Source: Lachnospiraceae bacterium UBA7110
Lineage (GTDB): Bacteria; Bacillota; Clostridia; Lachnospirales; Lachnospiraceae
Length of the DNA stretch: 12,800 bases
Direction of reading: 5' to 3'
Assembly (NCBI GenBank): GCA_002492295.1
Contig: DKYC01000015.1
Location: 1-12,800 of the forward strand
Numbering within the stretch: the stretch's first letter is position 1; each line of letters begins with the position of its first letter. Positions 6,325-12,800 of the stretch are shown here, piece by piece. Below the pieces are notes generated by a model. That model saw only the letters and a list, made by a program, of their open reading frames with translations. It had not been told where the DNA came from and did no database searches. The position numbers were made by a program, and so were the translations under genes.

Positions 6325-7275
6325 ATGGGAATACTGAAAAAAACCGTGATTTGTCTTGGCGCGCTTGCGGCAGCAGGCGTGGGTGAAACCGCTTATTTTT
6401 ACAGAAGAACGATGAAGCGCAACAATGCGAAGGTAGAACGTACCATGAAAATGTCCGGAACGGACTGGTCGCAGTATGCGCCGCTTTTGGAAAAACGCAA
6501 GGCTTTTATGCTCGAGCAGCCGCACAAGGATGTCCACCAAATGTCATTTGACGGATTAAAGCTTCATGCGACATATTTCCCGTCCATTGCTAAGGACGCG
6601 GCACAGAAAAAAGTTGCAATCTGTTTTCACGGTTACACAAGTCAGGGAATGTCGGACTATATCGGGTTGTCAGACTATTATCTCAAGAGAGGCTATGCGA
6701 TGCTTCTTCCTGACGCGCGGGCGCACGGTCAGAGCGAGGGAGAGTATATCGGCTTTGGCTGCCTTGACCGCAAGGATGCGCTTGTATGGATAAACTGGGT
6801 GATACAGGAAGTCGGCGAGGATGTGGAGATTGTGCTGCATGGGACTTCCATGGGCGGCGCGACGGTACTTATGGCAAGCGGACTGGAGCTTCCCAGGCAG
6901 GTAAAGGGAATCATTTCGGACTGCGGTTTCACATCGCCAAAGGAAGTGTTTACACACGTTTTGGACTCCATGTACCATCTTCCGGCGTTTCCCGTGATAC
7001 CGGGTGCCGATTTGGTCAATAAAAAGCTTGCGGGTTATGGCATGGATGAATGCAATGCAAAACGCGAGGTTGCAAAGGCTACGGTTCCGATTTTGTTTAT
7101 CCACGGTTCAAACGACACCTTTGTTCCCTGTAAAATGTGTCATGAAATCTATGACTGCTGTGCGTCGCCAAAAAAGAAACTGATTATTGAGGGGGCTGCA
7201 CACGCGGAAAGCTATTATAAGGATATGGAAAAGTATGAGCAGGCGATGACGGAATTTTTGGATGAAGTAATGTAA
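6325..7275 (+). CDS. alpha/beta hydrolase with N-terminal membrane anchor
   Basis: This 316-residue protein has a hydrophobic stretch at residues 5-24 after two lysines, probably a signal anchor, then an alpha/beta hydrolase domain. The catalytic triad is readable: nucleophile S175 in HGTSMGG, D264 in GSNDTFVP, and H293 in GAAHAES. The oxyanion region is FHGYTSQ near residue 101. It most resembles YqkD/BEM46-type serine esterases. It could release acyl chains from a thioester or ester, edit mis-loaded carrier protein, or transfer acyl groups. If the anchor is inserted with the usual N-in orientation, given the KK and RR residues on both sides of the segment, the topology stays uncertain. The ATG has GAAAGGAG 12 bases upstream. 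It is second in the operon, 33 bases before the condensation-fold gene. Confidence 0.9.
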   Translation: MGILKKTVICLGALAAAGVGETAYFYRRTMKRNNAKVERTMKMSGTDWSQYAPLLEKRKAFMLEQPHKDVHQMSFDGLKLHATYFPSIAKDAAQKKVAICFHGYTSQGMSDYIGLSDYYLKRGYAMLLPDARAHGQSEGEYIGFGCLDRKDALVWINWVIQEVGEDVEIVLHGTSMGGATVLMASGLELPRQVKGIISDCGFTSPKEVFTHVLDSMYHLPAFPVIPGADLVNKKLAGYGMDECNAKREVAKATVPILFIHGSNDTFVPCKMCHEIYDCCASPKKKLIIEGAAHAESYYKDMEKYEQAMTEFLDEVM

Positions 7276-7308
7276 TGACTGGTATAGTCAATATGAAGGG
7301 AGAATTGG

Positions 7309-8709
7309 ATGAAAACAAGATACGGATATAAAACCTATCCACTGACTGCTGCACAGAAATATCATTTCTATTATGCGGATTACTGTCCGGGAAAAGAAAT
7401 TTTAAATGTCGGAAGCAGCCTGACCATAGAGTTCGAATTGGACATTGAAGAGCTCCGCAAAGCCATTTATAAGGCATATGAACGCTGCGAATCCATGCGT
7501 GCAAGACTTGTCTTTGATGAGAAGGAGCAGACATGGTATCAGTATATTGTAGACAAAGAAGAGCGTGAAATCGAATTTGTGGATTTTTCCAATGGGACGA
7601 TGGAAGAGGCGGAGGCGCAGATGACGGCATGGACGCGTGTCCCGTTCGGACAGGATGAGCCGATGAACCGCATTGTCATTATTAAAATGCCGGACGGGTT
7701 TGAGGGTATGTATATCGTGGGCGACCACAGGTTTTTGGATGCGCAGTCGTTAATCGGTTTTATGAAGGACGTTATTGAACTCTATTGTAACGCGAAGTTT
7801 GAAAACGTGCCGTATCCTGCGGATCAGCGCTCATATATTGAACAGCTTCAAAAGGATTTTGCATATGAGGCAGGCAGCAAGGCGCAGGCAAGGGACCGTG
7901 AATATTTCCACAAACTGTTCGAAGCGCCGGAACCGATTTATAACGGGATTGACGGCAAGAGGCGGCTTGACGAGGCGAGGAGGAAAACGCGCAACCCGAA
8001 CCTCCGGGCGGCGCCGACCGGTTCCGACAGCTTTGTGGCTGACATTGACATTTTCCATTTGGAGGGCGAGCCGACAAAGCGCCTGATGGATTTCTGCGAG
8101 AAGCAGCATATCTCGTTACAGTGTCTGCTGATTATGGGCATTCGTACGTATCTGCAGAAAATGAACAGCTGCGATGACGTTTCGATGATGGTTGCTTACG
8201 CCCGCAGGGCGACGCTTTTGGAAAAGAAATCCGGCGGTACGCGTATTCACAGCTTTCCGTTCAGAACTATTATTCCTGAGAGCAAAAGTTTTTTGGAGGG
8301 CATTCATGAAATCAGGGACAAGCAGAACGAGACGTTCCGTTATGTGAACTTTGATCCGGTGGAGTGCATGAATTATAAGAGTCAGGTTTATAATCCTCCA
8401 AGGGGAATGGGTTATGAAACCGTAGCGCTTACGTATCAGCCCGCGACGCTGCGTGAAAAGGGACTGGTGGATTTAGGCGACATCCGTTATAAGACGAAGC
8501 GTTATGGCAACGGCTACTATGCGGACGGTCTTTATCTGACGGTTATGCACAGACCGGAGGACAACGGCTTGGATTTCAGCTTTGAGCATCAGGTTAAGGC
8601 GTACAGCAGGGAGGCGCTGGAGCTTTTTTACTACTATATGTGTAAGATTATGTTTAAGGGAATCGAAAACCCGAATTTGAAGATTGGCGATATTATCAGG
8701 CTTGTATAG
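7309..8709 (+). CDS. stand-alone condensation-fold acyltransferase
   Basis: The 466-residue protein has the two-lobed fold of NRPS condensation domains and alcohol or PapA-type acyltransferases. Seen features are YPLTAAQKYHF at residues 10-20 (the C1 LSxxQ region), DHRFLDA at 139-145 in the position of the HHxxxDG active site, RIHSFPFRT at 312-320 (the core R/F region) and LDFSFEHQVKAYS at 421-433. The catalytic second His (H140) and structural Asp (D144) are kept; the first His is Asp and the Gly is Ala. It is therefore probably active but divergent. Such enzymes join an acyl thioester to an alcohol or amine. With a stand-alone carrier protein and ligase next in the operon, an acyl-ACP donor is likely. 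The acceptor cannot be read from sequence. It starts at an ATG with AGGGAG about 7 bases upstream. Confidence 0.85.
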   Translation: MKTRYGYKTYPLTAAQKYHFYYADYCPGKEILNVGSSLTIEFELDIEELRKAIYKAYERCESMRARLVFDEKEQTWYQYIVDKEEREIEFVDFSNGTMEEAEAQMTAWTRVPFGQDEPMNRIVIIKMPDGFEGMYIVGDHRFLDAQSLIGFMKDVIELYCNAKFENVPYPADQRSYIEQLQKDFAYEAGSKAQARDREYFHKLFEAPEPIYNGIDGKRRLDEARRKTRNPNLRAAPTGSDSFVADIDIFHLEGEPTKRLMDFCEKQHISLQCLLIMGIRTYLQKMNSCDDVSMMVAYARRATLLEKKSGGTRIHSFPFRTIIPESKSFLEGIHEIRDKQNETFRYVNFDPVECMNYKSQVYNPPRGMGYETVALTYQPATLREKGLVDLGDIRYKTKRYGNGYYADGLYLTVMHRPEDNGLDFSFEHQVKAYSREALELFYYYMCKIMFKGIENPNLKIGDIIRLV

Positions 8710-8784
8710 AAGACAGCAATGGCGTAAGACAGCGATTGGACAGGATTGCAGAATGGAAGTGCAGGTAATTTGAAAAATTGCAAA

Positions 8785-8791
8785 GAGAGGG
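8785..8791 (+). promoter_or_regulatory. ribosome binding site deciding the ACP start
   Basis: GAGAGGG lies 7 bases before the ATG at 8799. The frame is open to a TTG at 8778, but that start would place this site inside the gene. Confidence 0.8.
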
Positions 8792-8798
8792 TAAAGAG

Positions 8799-9023
8799 AT
8801 GTTAGAAAAATTAACAGAGATTATTACAAATTATGTGGAAGTGAAGAAAGAGGACATTAAGCCGGAGTCACGCTTTATGGAGGATCTTGGTTTTAGCTCC
8901 TTTGACTTTATGAGCATGCTCGGCGAACTCGAGGATGAGCTTGATTTGGAAATTGATCCGGAGAAGGCGGCAGACATCCGTACCGTACAGGAGGCTGCTG
9001 ACTATTTGGAATCGCTGCAGTAG
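8799..9023 (+). CDS. stand-alone acyl carrier protein
   Basis: The 74-residue acidic, helical protein has the usual size of an acyl carrier protein. Its first helix is followed by a loop (KPESRFMEDLGF) and the attachment motif GFSSFD. S34, at the second Ser, is the predicted phosphopantetheine site. The canonical motif is DSL: here Asp is Ser, Leu is Phe, and the Glu four residues after the motif is Ser, so it is not a housekeeping fatty-acid AcpP. It sits between the condensation-fold gene and the acyl ligase gene, the expected partners that unload and load it. It needs a phosphopantetheinyl transferase from elsewhere in the genome, since none is in the window. The ATG at 8799 was chosen from the ribosome site. 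Confidence 0.93.
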   Translation: MLEKLTEIITNYVEVKKEDIKPESRFMEDLGFSSFDFMSMLGELEDELDLEIDPEKAADIRTVQEAADYLESLQ

Positions 9024-9029
9024 ACAATA

Positions 9030-9055
9030 GCCGTGCGGTGTCCGGGCTGTACGGC
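9030..9055 (+). promoter_or_regulatory. weak hairpin between ACP and ligase genes
   Basis: GCCGTGC (9030-9036) pairs with GTACGGC (9049-9055) with one G-U pair and a 12-base loop, followed by GTTTT. It might be a partial intra-operon terminator that gives more ACP than ligase mRNA, or only chance structure. Confidence 0.3.
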
Positions 9056-9097
9056 GTTTTCCCGAAGTCATGGTTGAACAAAACAGTCAACAGAATT

Positions 9098-9103
9098 GGA
9101 GAG
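9098..9103 (+). promoter_or_regulatory. ribosome binding site deciding the ligase start
   Basis: GGAGAG lies 7 bases before the ATG at 9111. The upstream in-frame TTG at 9096 overlaps this site and is rejected. Confidence 0.75.
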
Positions 9104-9110
9104 TATCAGG

Positions 9111-10649
9111 ATGAATGAGAAAAAGAGCACTATACGGGAACTGCTTGTGGAAGCAGAAAAAAATTATCATGCGCAGGATGCCTTCCGCTACAAGGTAAAG
9201 GGCGCTGATGGGAACGGTAAGAAGACGTCAGGGATTGAGAGCAAAAGTTATACGCAGTTAAAAGCCGACAGCGAGCGCTTTTCGGCGGCGCTTGCGTCAC
9301 TTGGAGAACAGGGAAAGCATGTTGCGGTTATCGGACCGACCTCTTATTCGTGGGTGGTTGCCTATTTCGGAACGGTGGACAGCGGCAGCGTGGCGGTTCC
9401 TTTGGATGCAAACCTTCCGGACGCGGATTTGTGTGAACTCATTGACCGCGCGGATGTGACAACACTTGTTTATGACGAGGCGAAATCAGGCGTGGCGGAG
9501 CTTGCGTCAAAGCGCTGCGGCGGTTTAAAGCATATTATCTGTATGGGCGAGCCGGAGGGGATTGAGGACGCAAAGGCTATGTGGGAGCTGCTCGACGCAC
9601 AGGGCGCGGGATTTGATTATGCACCGCAGCCAGAGCAGCTTGCAACCATTATGTTTACATCAGGAACAACCGGAAAGAGCAAGGGCGTTATGCTCACGCA
9701 CAGAAATCTTGCAGAGAATGCCACCTGTCTTGATATGGGTTTGGAATCGGGGATGGTGATTATGAGTGTGCTCCCCATTCATCATGCGTACTGTCTGAGT
9801 ATGGATATTTTAAAAGGTCTTTCCGTCGGATCAATTATCTGTATCAATGACTCGCTGCTTCGCGTGGCTAAAAACATTAAGCTTTTCGAGCCGAATATGA
9901 TTTTGATGGTGCCTCTGATGATTGAGACGCTTGCCAAAAAGCTGGAGGAGGCGGCGCTGCTTCCGGCGGCGATTATCAAGGCAAAGGTGTTTGGAAAGCA
10001 GTTCCACACAATCTGCAGTGGCGGCGCATACCTGAATCCCGCCTATATTAAGCTGTTTCAGAAATATGGTATTACGATTTGGCAGGGCTATGGAATGACG
10101 GAGTGTTCCCCTGTAATCAGTACAAACTACGGAGAATACATCAGGGAGGGTTCTGTCGGAAAACTGATGCCAAACTGTGAGGCAAAGGTGGTTGACGAGG
10201 AGCTTTGGGTGAAAGGCTCAAGCGTTATGCAGGGGTATTATAAAATGCCGGAGGAGACGCGGGAGACGCTGGTTGACGGCTGGCTGAGAACCGGAGATTT
10301 GGGCTATGTGGATGCGGACGGTTTTATCTTTTTAACCGGACGCAAGAAGAATTTAATTATTACGCCTAACGGCGAGAATGTGTCACCGGAGGAGATTGAG
10401 AATAAACTCGGTGAGAACCGCCTTGTGCAGGAGGTGCTTGTGCGCGAGAGCGAGGGCGTGATTGAGGCGGAGATTTTCCCGGATTATGAGTATGCGGGAA
10501 AGAAAAAGATTAAGGATATTCCGGCTGCCCTGCAAAAGCTTATCGATGCTTATAATCAGGGAGCGCCGCTTTATAAGAGGGTATTTCGGTTAAAGGTCCG
10601 TGAAGTGGAATTTGAAAAGAATACGACAAAAAAGATTAAACGGTTTTAG
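9111..10649 (+). CDS. AMP-dependent acyl-ACP/acyl-CoA synthetase
   Basis: This 512-residue adenylate-forming ligase activates a carboxylic acid with ATP and transfers it to a thiol. All core motifs are visible: the P-loop TSGTTGKSKG at residues 183-192, GYGMTE at 326-331, RTGDLG at 393-398, GRKKNLIITPNGENVSPEE near 410-428, and the catalytic lysine at about 508 in TTKKIKRF at the C-terminus. Overall it resembles long-chain fatty acid ligases or AasS-type acyl-ACP synthetases; the exact acid and thiol cannot be read from sequence. Lying 87 bases behind a stand-alone ACP gene, it most likely loads that ACP. It is the last operon gene, with no strong terminator before the tRNA promoter. The start was chosen from the ribosome site. 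Confidence 0.93.
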   Translation: MNEKKSTIRELLVEAEKNYHAQDAFRYKVKGADGNGKKTSGIESKSYTQLKADSERFSAALASLGEQGKHVAVIGPTSYSWVVAYFGTVDSGSVAVPLDANLPDADLCELIDRADVTTLVYDEAKSGVAELASKRCGGLKHIICMGEPEGIEDAKAMWELLDAQGAGFDYAPQPEQLATIMFTSGTTGKSKGVMLTHRNLAENATCLDMGLESGMVIMSVLPIHHAYCLSMDILKGLSVGSIICINDSLLRVAKNIKLFEPNMILMVPLMIETLAKKLEEAALLPAAIIKAKVFGKQFHTICSGGAYLNPAYIKLFQKYGITIWQGYGMTECSPVISTNYGEYIREGSVGKLMPNCEAKVVDEELWVKGSSVMQGYYKMPEETRETLVDGWLRTGDLGYVDADGFIFLTGRKKNLIITPNGENVSPEEIENKLGENRLVQEVLVRESEGVIEAEIFPDYEYAGKKKIKDIPAALQKLIDAYNQGAPLYKRVFRLKVREVEFEKNTTKKIKRF

Positions 10650-10688
10650 GTCTTTTGGAATGTTTTTGGAACTTTTTAAAAATTATTG

Positions 10689-10717
10689 TTGACATATTTG
10701 GGCATAAGTGGTAAGAT
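10689..10717 (+). promoter_or_regulatory. tRNA-Leu promoter
   Basis: A perfect TTGACA (10689-10694) and TAAGAT (10712-10717) are separated by 17 bases. A start near 10724 gives a leader of about 50 bases. The leader can form a GGCGC/GCGCC hairpin (10730-10759). Confidence 0.85.
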
Positions 10718-10774
10718 ATATCTTGCGGGTGGCGCGGGACGGTAAATCGGTGAGCGCCATTTCTGCCGGAAATT

Positions 10775-10858
10775 GCGGAAGTGCTGGAATTGGCAGACAG
10801 GCAAGACTAAGGATCTTGTGCTCAGTAGAGCGTGTGGGTTCAAGTCCCATCTTCCGCA
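10775..10858 (+). tRNA. tRNA-Leu, anticodon AAG
   Basis: The 84-base gene folds as a class II tRNA: acceptor GCGGAAG pairs CTTCCGC (10851-10857) with discriminator A. The D-arm GGAATTGGCAGAC is typical of tRNA-Leu. The anticodon stem CAAGA/TCTTG closes the loop CTAAGGA with anticodon AAG at 10809-10811. It has a long variable arm with GCTC/GAGC and a T-loop GGTTCAAGTCC. CCA is not encoded and must be added by the CCA enzyme. A34 is uncommon in bacteria outside tRNA-Arg(ACG) but is found for leucine in some Firmicutes, where it may be changed to inosine by TadA to read CUN codons. Confidence 0.95.
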
Positions 10859-10865
10859 GTCAGCG

Positions 10866-10914
10866 AGTGGTATAAATTTAAACGAGGCGTTTGGATTTAT
10901 ACCACTTTTGTTTT
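10866..10914 (+). terminator. rho-independent terminator of tRNA-Leu
   Basis: A 12-bp perfect stem (AGTGGTATAAAT at 10866-10877 with ATTTATACCACT at 10895-10906) continues through two G-U pairs into AAACG/CGTTT. The result is a 19-bp stem with a 3-base loop, followed by TTTGTTTT. It ends the tRNA transcript and could also stop read-through from the acyl operon. Confidence 0.88.
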
Positions 10915-10970
10915 CGGGTTCTGCATTGCAAAAGGTGTTTCAGGTATTTTTCTGTGACAGACAGATACAT

Positions 10971-11207
10971 TTAATCCGCATCGTCGTCTGTGTCATTTGG
11001 AAAAATAATGTTTAATGCTTCACGTTCTTCCTGGGTGATGTTTGTGAATTGGTCGAATACTGTGGTGATGTTTGCTGTTTTTGCACTGCATAGCAGATAG
11101 ATTACATCCGAAAGCTGCGATATGATGTCTTTCATGCGCATCGTGTTAATTTTTTTGGATTTTACGGGAACATCCGGAACCGTTTTTCCTGTATTGTGTG
11201 TATCCAT
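10971..11207 (-). CDS. small hypothetical protein, 78 residues
   Basis: I do not recognise this protein. It has a lysine-containing start, a helical middle (MKDIISQLSDVIYLLCSAK), then TQEEREALNIIF and a very acidic C-terminus (NDTDDDAD). The ATG at 11207 is chosen because AAAGAGG lies 5 bases upstream, right after the stop of the preceding small gene. A longer open frame to 11387 has no ribosome site and would overlap most of that neighbour. It is second in a two-gene minus-strand unit, with a 10-base gap. Function unknown; the layout suggests a paired role with the 67-residue protein. Confidence 0.65.
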   Translation of the reverse strand: MDTHNTGKTVPDVPVKSKKINTMRMKDIISQLSDVIYLLCSAKTANITTVFDQFTNITQEEREALNIIFPNDTDDDAD

Positions 11208-11217
11208 TTGTACCTCT

Positions 11218-11421
11218 TTATATTCGTGCAAGATAATTGTCGAAAGCGTCTGAATAAATGCAGCCGTAGCATTCGGCGGAGATTTTCCCGGCCCTGTACA
11301 GCTGGTATGCTTCCTGGCATGCCGACTTGAGCTCTGGTGAATTGCCGTAATATTCACCGACCTTTTTGACTTTTTCCAGCTGTTCAAGCTCTAATACAGT
11401 ATACTTTTCAAACCTCTTCAT
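11218..11421 (-). CDS. small hypothetical protein with CxxC, 67 residues
   Basis: I do not recognise this protein. It has a charged helical N-terminal half and a CYGC motif at residues 51-54 with another Cys at 35. This could bind metal or form a disulfide, though that is inference. The gene has an AAAGGGG site about 10 bases before the ATG and a TTGCCT-17-TATAAT promoter upstream. It is first of a two-gene unit with the 78-residue protein gene and divergent from the pyrophosphatase gene. Reading frame, ribosome site and promoter together support a real gene; function unknown. Confidence 0.65.
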   Translation of the reverse strand: MKRFEKYTVLELEQLEKVKKVGEYYGNSPELKSACQEAYQLYRAGKISAECYGCIYSDAFDNYLARI

Positions 11422-11493
11422 TTCTCATTTGCCCCTTTACCAAAGTATGTCAGGCAACCGTATATTGCTAAACGATTACCTAATTATTACATA

Positions 11494-11522
11494 ATTATAA
11501 CAAGTCGCTTGACTTTAGGCAA
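11494..11522 (-). promoter_or_regulatory. promoter of the two small minus-strand genes
   Basis: On the minus strand TTGCCT (11522-11517) and a perfect TATAAT (11499-11494) are separated by 17 bases. It interleaves with the divergent pyrophosphatase promoter. Confidence 0.7.
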
Positions 11523-11537
11523 TATTATATGTAGGAT
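11509..11537 (+). promoter_or_regulatory. promoter of the pyrophosphatase gene
   Basis: TTGACT (11509-11514) and TAGGAT (11532-11537) are separated by 17 bases. Its -35 box lies inside the spacer of the opposite promoter, so the two cannot be occupied together. A leader of about 65 bases precedes the ATG. Confidence 0.7.
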
Positions 11538-11608
11538 ATTAGTGAAAAAATGAAAAATCTGTTACCGGGACGCAGCGGACGGTATCGGAAAGTTATGGAG
11601 GATGACTG

Positions 11609-12800
11609 ATGGAAAATTCGGAAAGCGTAAGGAGACCTGTTTACATAGTGGGACATAAAAATCCCGATACGGATTCCATATGTTCTGCGATTGCATATGC
11701 GTATTTGAAGAACGTGTGTGACGATGGCTGTGATTATATACCTGCAAGGGCAGGGCAGGTGAATCAGGAAACGCAGTATGTGCTGAATGCATTTCACACA
11801 GAGCCGCCTGTTTATCTGCATGATGTGATGACGGATGTGCGTGATATTGACATGAATGACGATGTTGAGGGTGTGACGCAGGATGTATCACTGAAAAAGG
11901 CATGGCATCTGATGCGCGACAGGGGGGATGTGACGCTGCCTGTCATAGAGGGGAGAAAACTGGTTGGAATTATTACAATCGGTGATATTGCGAATGCCTA
12001 TATGGATGTGTATGATAACGCGATTTTGTCCAGGGCAAGAACGTCTTATAAAAACATCCTTGAGACGCTTGATGCGCAGATGCTTGTCGGGGACGAGAAT
12101 GGCTACTTTGAGAGTGGCGAAGTGGTGATTGCGACGGCAAACCCCGATGTGCTGGAGGATTACATCCATGCCGGGGATATGGTAATCCTTGGAAACCGTT
12201 ATGAGACACAGCTTTGCGCGATTGAAATGGGGGCGGCGTGTGTACTGATTACAATGGGTGCCAAGGTGTCAAAGACAATTCAGATTTTCGCGGCGGAACA
12301 TAACTGCGTGATTATCAATACGCCTTATGATACGGCGACTGTGGCGCGGTTTGTCAATCAGAGTATGCCGATTGGCTATTTTATGAGGCGGGAGAAGCTG
12401 ACCACTTTTAAAATTACGGATAAGACGGAAGATATCCGTGCAATCATGAAAAAGAAGCGTTATCATGATTTCCCGGTGCTTGATGAAGAAAATAATTATG
12501 TGGGAATGATATCGCGCCGTATGCTTCTTAATTTACGCAGGAAACAGCTTATCCTTGTCGATCACAATGAGGTATCCCAGACAGTGGACGGTATTGAGTT
12601 TGCCGATATTCTGGAGGTAATAGACCATCACCGGATTGGAACACTTGAGACGGTGGCACCGGTGTATTTCAGGAACCAGCCGCTTGGATGTACGGCAACC
12701 ATTATTTATCAGATGTATCAGGAAAAGGGTGTGGAAATTCCAAAGAATATTGCGGGACTGATGATGGCTGCAATTATTTCCGATACGCTGATGTTCCGTT
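11609..12800 (+). CDS. ppaC: family II Mn-dependent inorganic pyrophosphatase with CBS and DRTGG domains, 3' partial
   Basis: This cytosolic enzyme splits pyrophosphate to two phosphates, drawing biosynthetic reactions forward. At least 397 residues are present and the frame is open at the right edge, so it is truncated by the window. Seen are the N-terminal metal site GHKNPDTDS (H16, D20, D22), a first CBS region (about 60-130), a DRTGG-type middle domain (about 145-245), a second CBS region (about 250-310), then VDHNE (D318) and the DHH motif DHHR (339-342). That order, a regulatory insert inside the DHH catalytic domain, is the layout of nucleotide-regulated clostridial enzymes where AMP or ADP inhibits and diadenosine polyphosphates activate. 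GGAGG lies 7 bases before the ATG. The missing part should hold the rest of the DHH and the DHHA2 domains. Confidence 0.93.
   Translation, partial: MENSESVRRPVYIVGHKNPDTDSICSAIAYAYLKNVCDDGCDYIPARAGQVNQETQYVLNAFHTEPPVYLHDVMTDVRDIDMNDDVEGVTQDVSLKKAWHLMRDRGDVTLPVIEGRKLVGIITIGDIANAYMDVYDNAILSRARTSYKNILETLDAQMLVGDENGYFESGEVVIATANPDVLEDYIHAGDMVILGNRYETQLCAIEMGAACVLITMGAKVSKTIQIFAAEHNCVIINTPYDTATVARFVNQSMPIGYFMRREKLTTFKITDKTEDIRAIMKKKRYHDFPVLDEENNYVGMISRRMLLNLRRKQLILVDHNEVSQTVDGIEFADILEVIDHHRIGTLETVAPVYFRNQPLGCTATIIYQMYQEKGVEIPKNIAGLMMAAIISDTLMFR

Noticed and set aside
10730..10759. GGCGC/GCGCC hairpin in the tRNA leader considered as a riboswitch
   Set aside because: It is a short 6-bp stem with a long unstructured loop and no known riboswitch consensus; processed tRNA leaders often contain such stems.
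10773..11015. Open reading frame over the tRNA-Leu gene
   Set aside because: It overlaps the complete tRNA and its terminator, so it is a chance frame.
11208..11387. N-terminal extension of the 78-residue protein
   Set aside because: It would overlap the 67-residue gene almost completely and has no ribosome site; the ATG at 11207 has AAAGAGG 5 bases upstream.
11525..11903. Minus-strand frames opposite the start of the pyrophosphatase gene
   Set aside because: The plus strand encodes clear catalytic and CBS motifs there; the minus frames show no family features.
1..12800. CRISPR array, insertion sequence or prophage
   Set aside because: No regularly spaced repeats, transposase or phage proteins were found on either strand.

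Overview
The window looks like chromosome of a low-to-mid GC Clostridia species, most likely Lachnospiraceae. The evidence is strong AGGAGG-type ribosome sites, near-consensus sigma-A promoters, short intergenic gaps, and protein types typical of that group (ACT-containing SerA, DUF1015, CBS/DRTGG pyrophosphatase). I cannot name a genus. I see no insertion sequence, phage gene, CRISPR array or rRNA.

Region 1 (1-4991) is centred on serine synthesis. A terminator-like leader hairpin precedes serC and serA, which are separated by a perfect 13-bp hairpin and followed by a bidirectional terminator. A small unknown gene on the minus strand converges on that terminator. It diverges from a DUF1015 gene through two back-to-back promoters whose -35 boxes overlap, and a perfect 9-bp inverted repeat flanks its promoter. 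An MscS-type channel gene follows DUF1015.

Region 2 (4979-10649) is the most interesting part. A TetR/AcrR repressor gene on the minus strand is divergent from a five-gene plus-strand run: SCP-2-like lipid carrier, membrane-anchored alpha/beta hydrolase, stand-alone condensation-fold acyltransferase, stand-alone acyl carrier protein, and AMP-dependent acyl-ACP/acyl-CoA ligase. Two copies of a TTCGACC-N3-GGTCGAA type operator, 44 bp apart, bracket the predicted operon promoter. My reading is a regulated pathway in which the ligase activates a fatty or other carboxylic acid, the carrier protein holds it as a thioester, and the condensation-fold enzyme passes it to an unknown alcohol or amine. 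The hydrolase and SCP-2 protein would process or carry the lipid. Its product is unknown.

Region 3 (10650-12800) holds a tRNA-Leu with anticodon AAG, with its own promoter and a strong terminator. Next are two very small minus-strand genes of unknown function. They are divergent, through overlapping promoters, from a family II inorganic pyrophosphatase gene with CBS and DRTGG regulatory domains, which runs off the right end.
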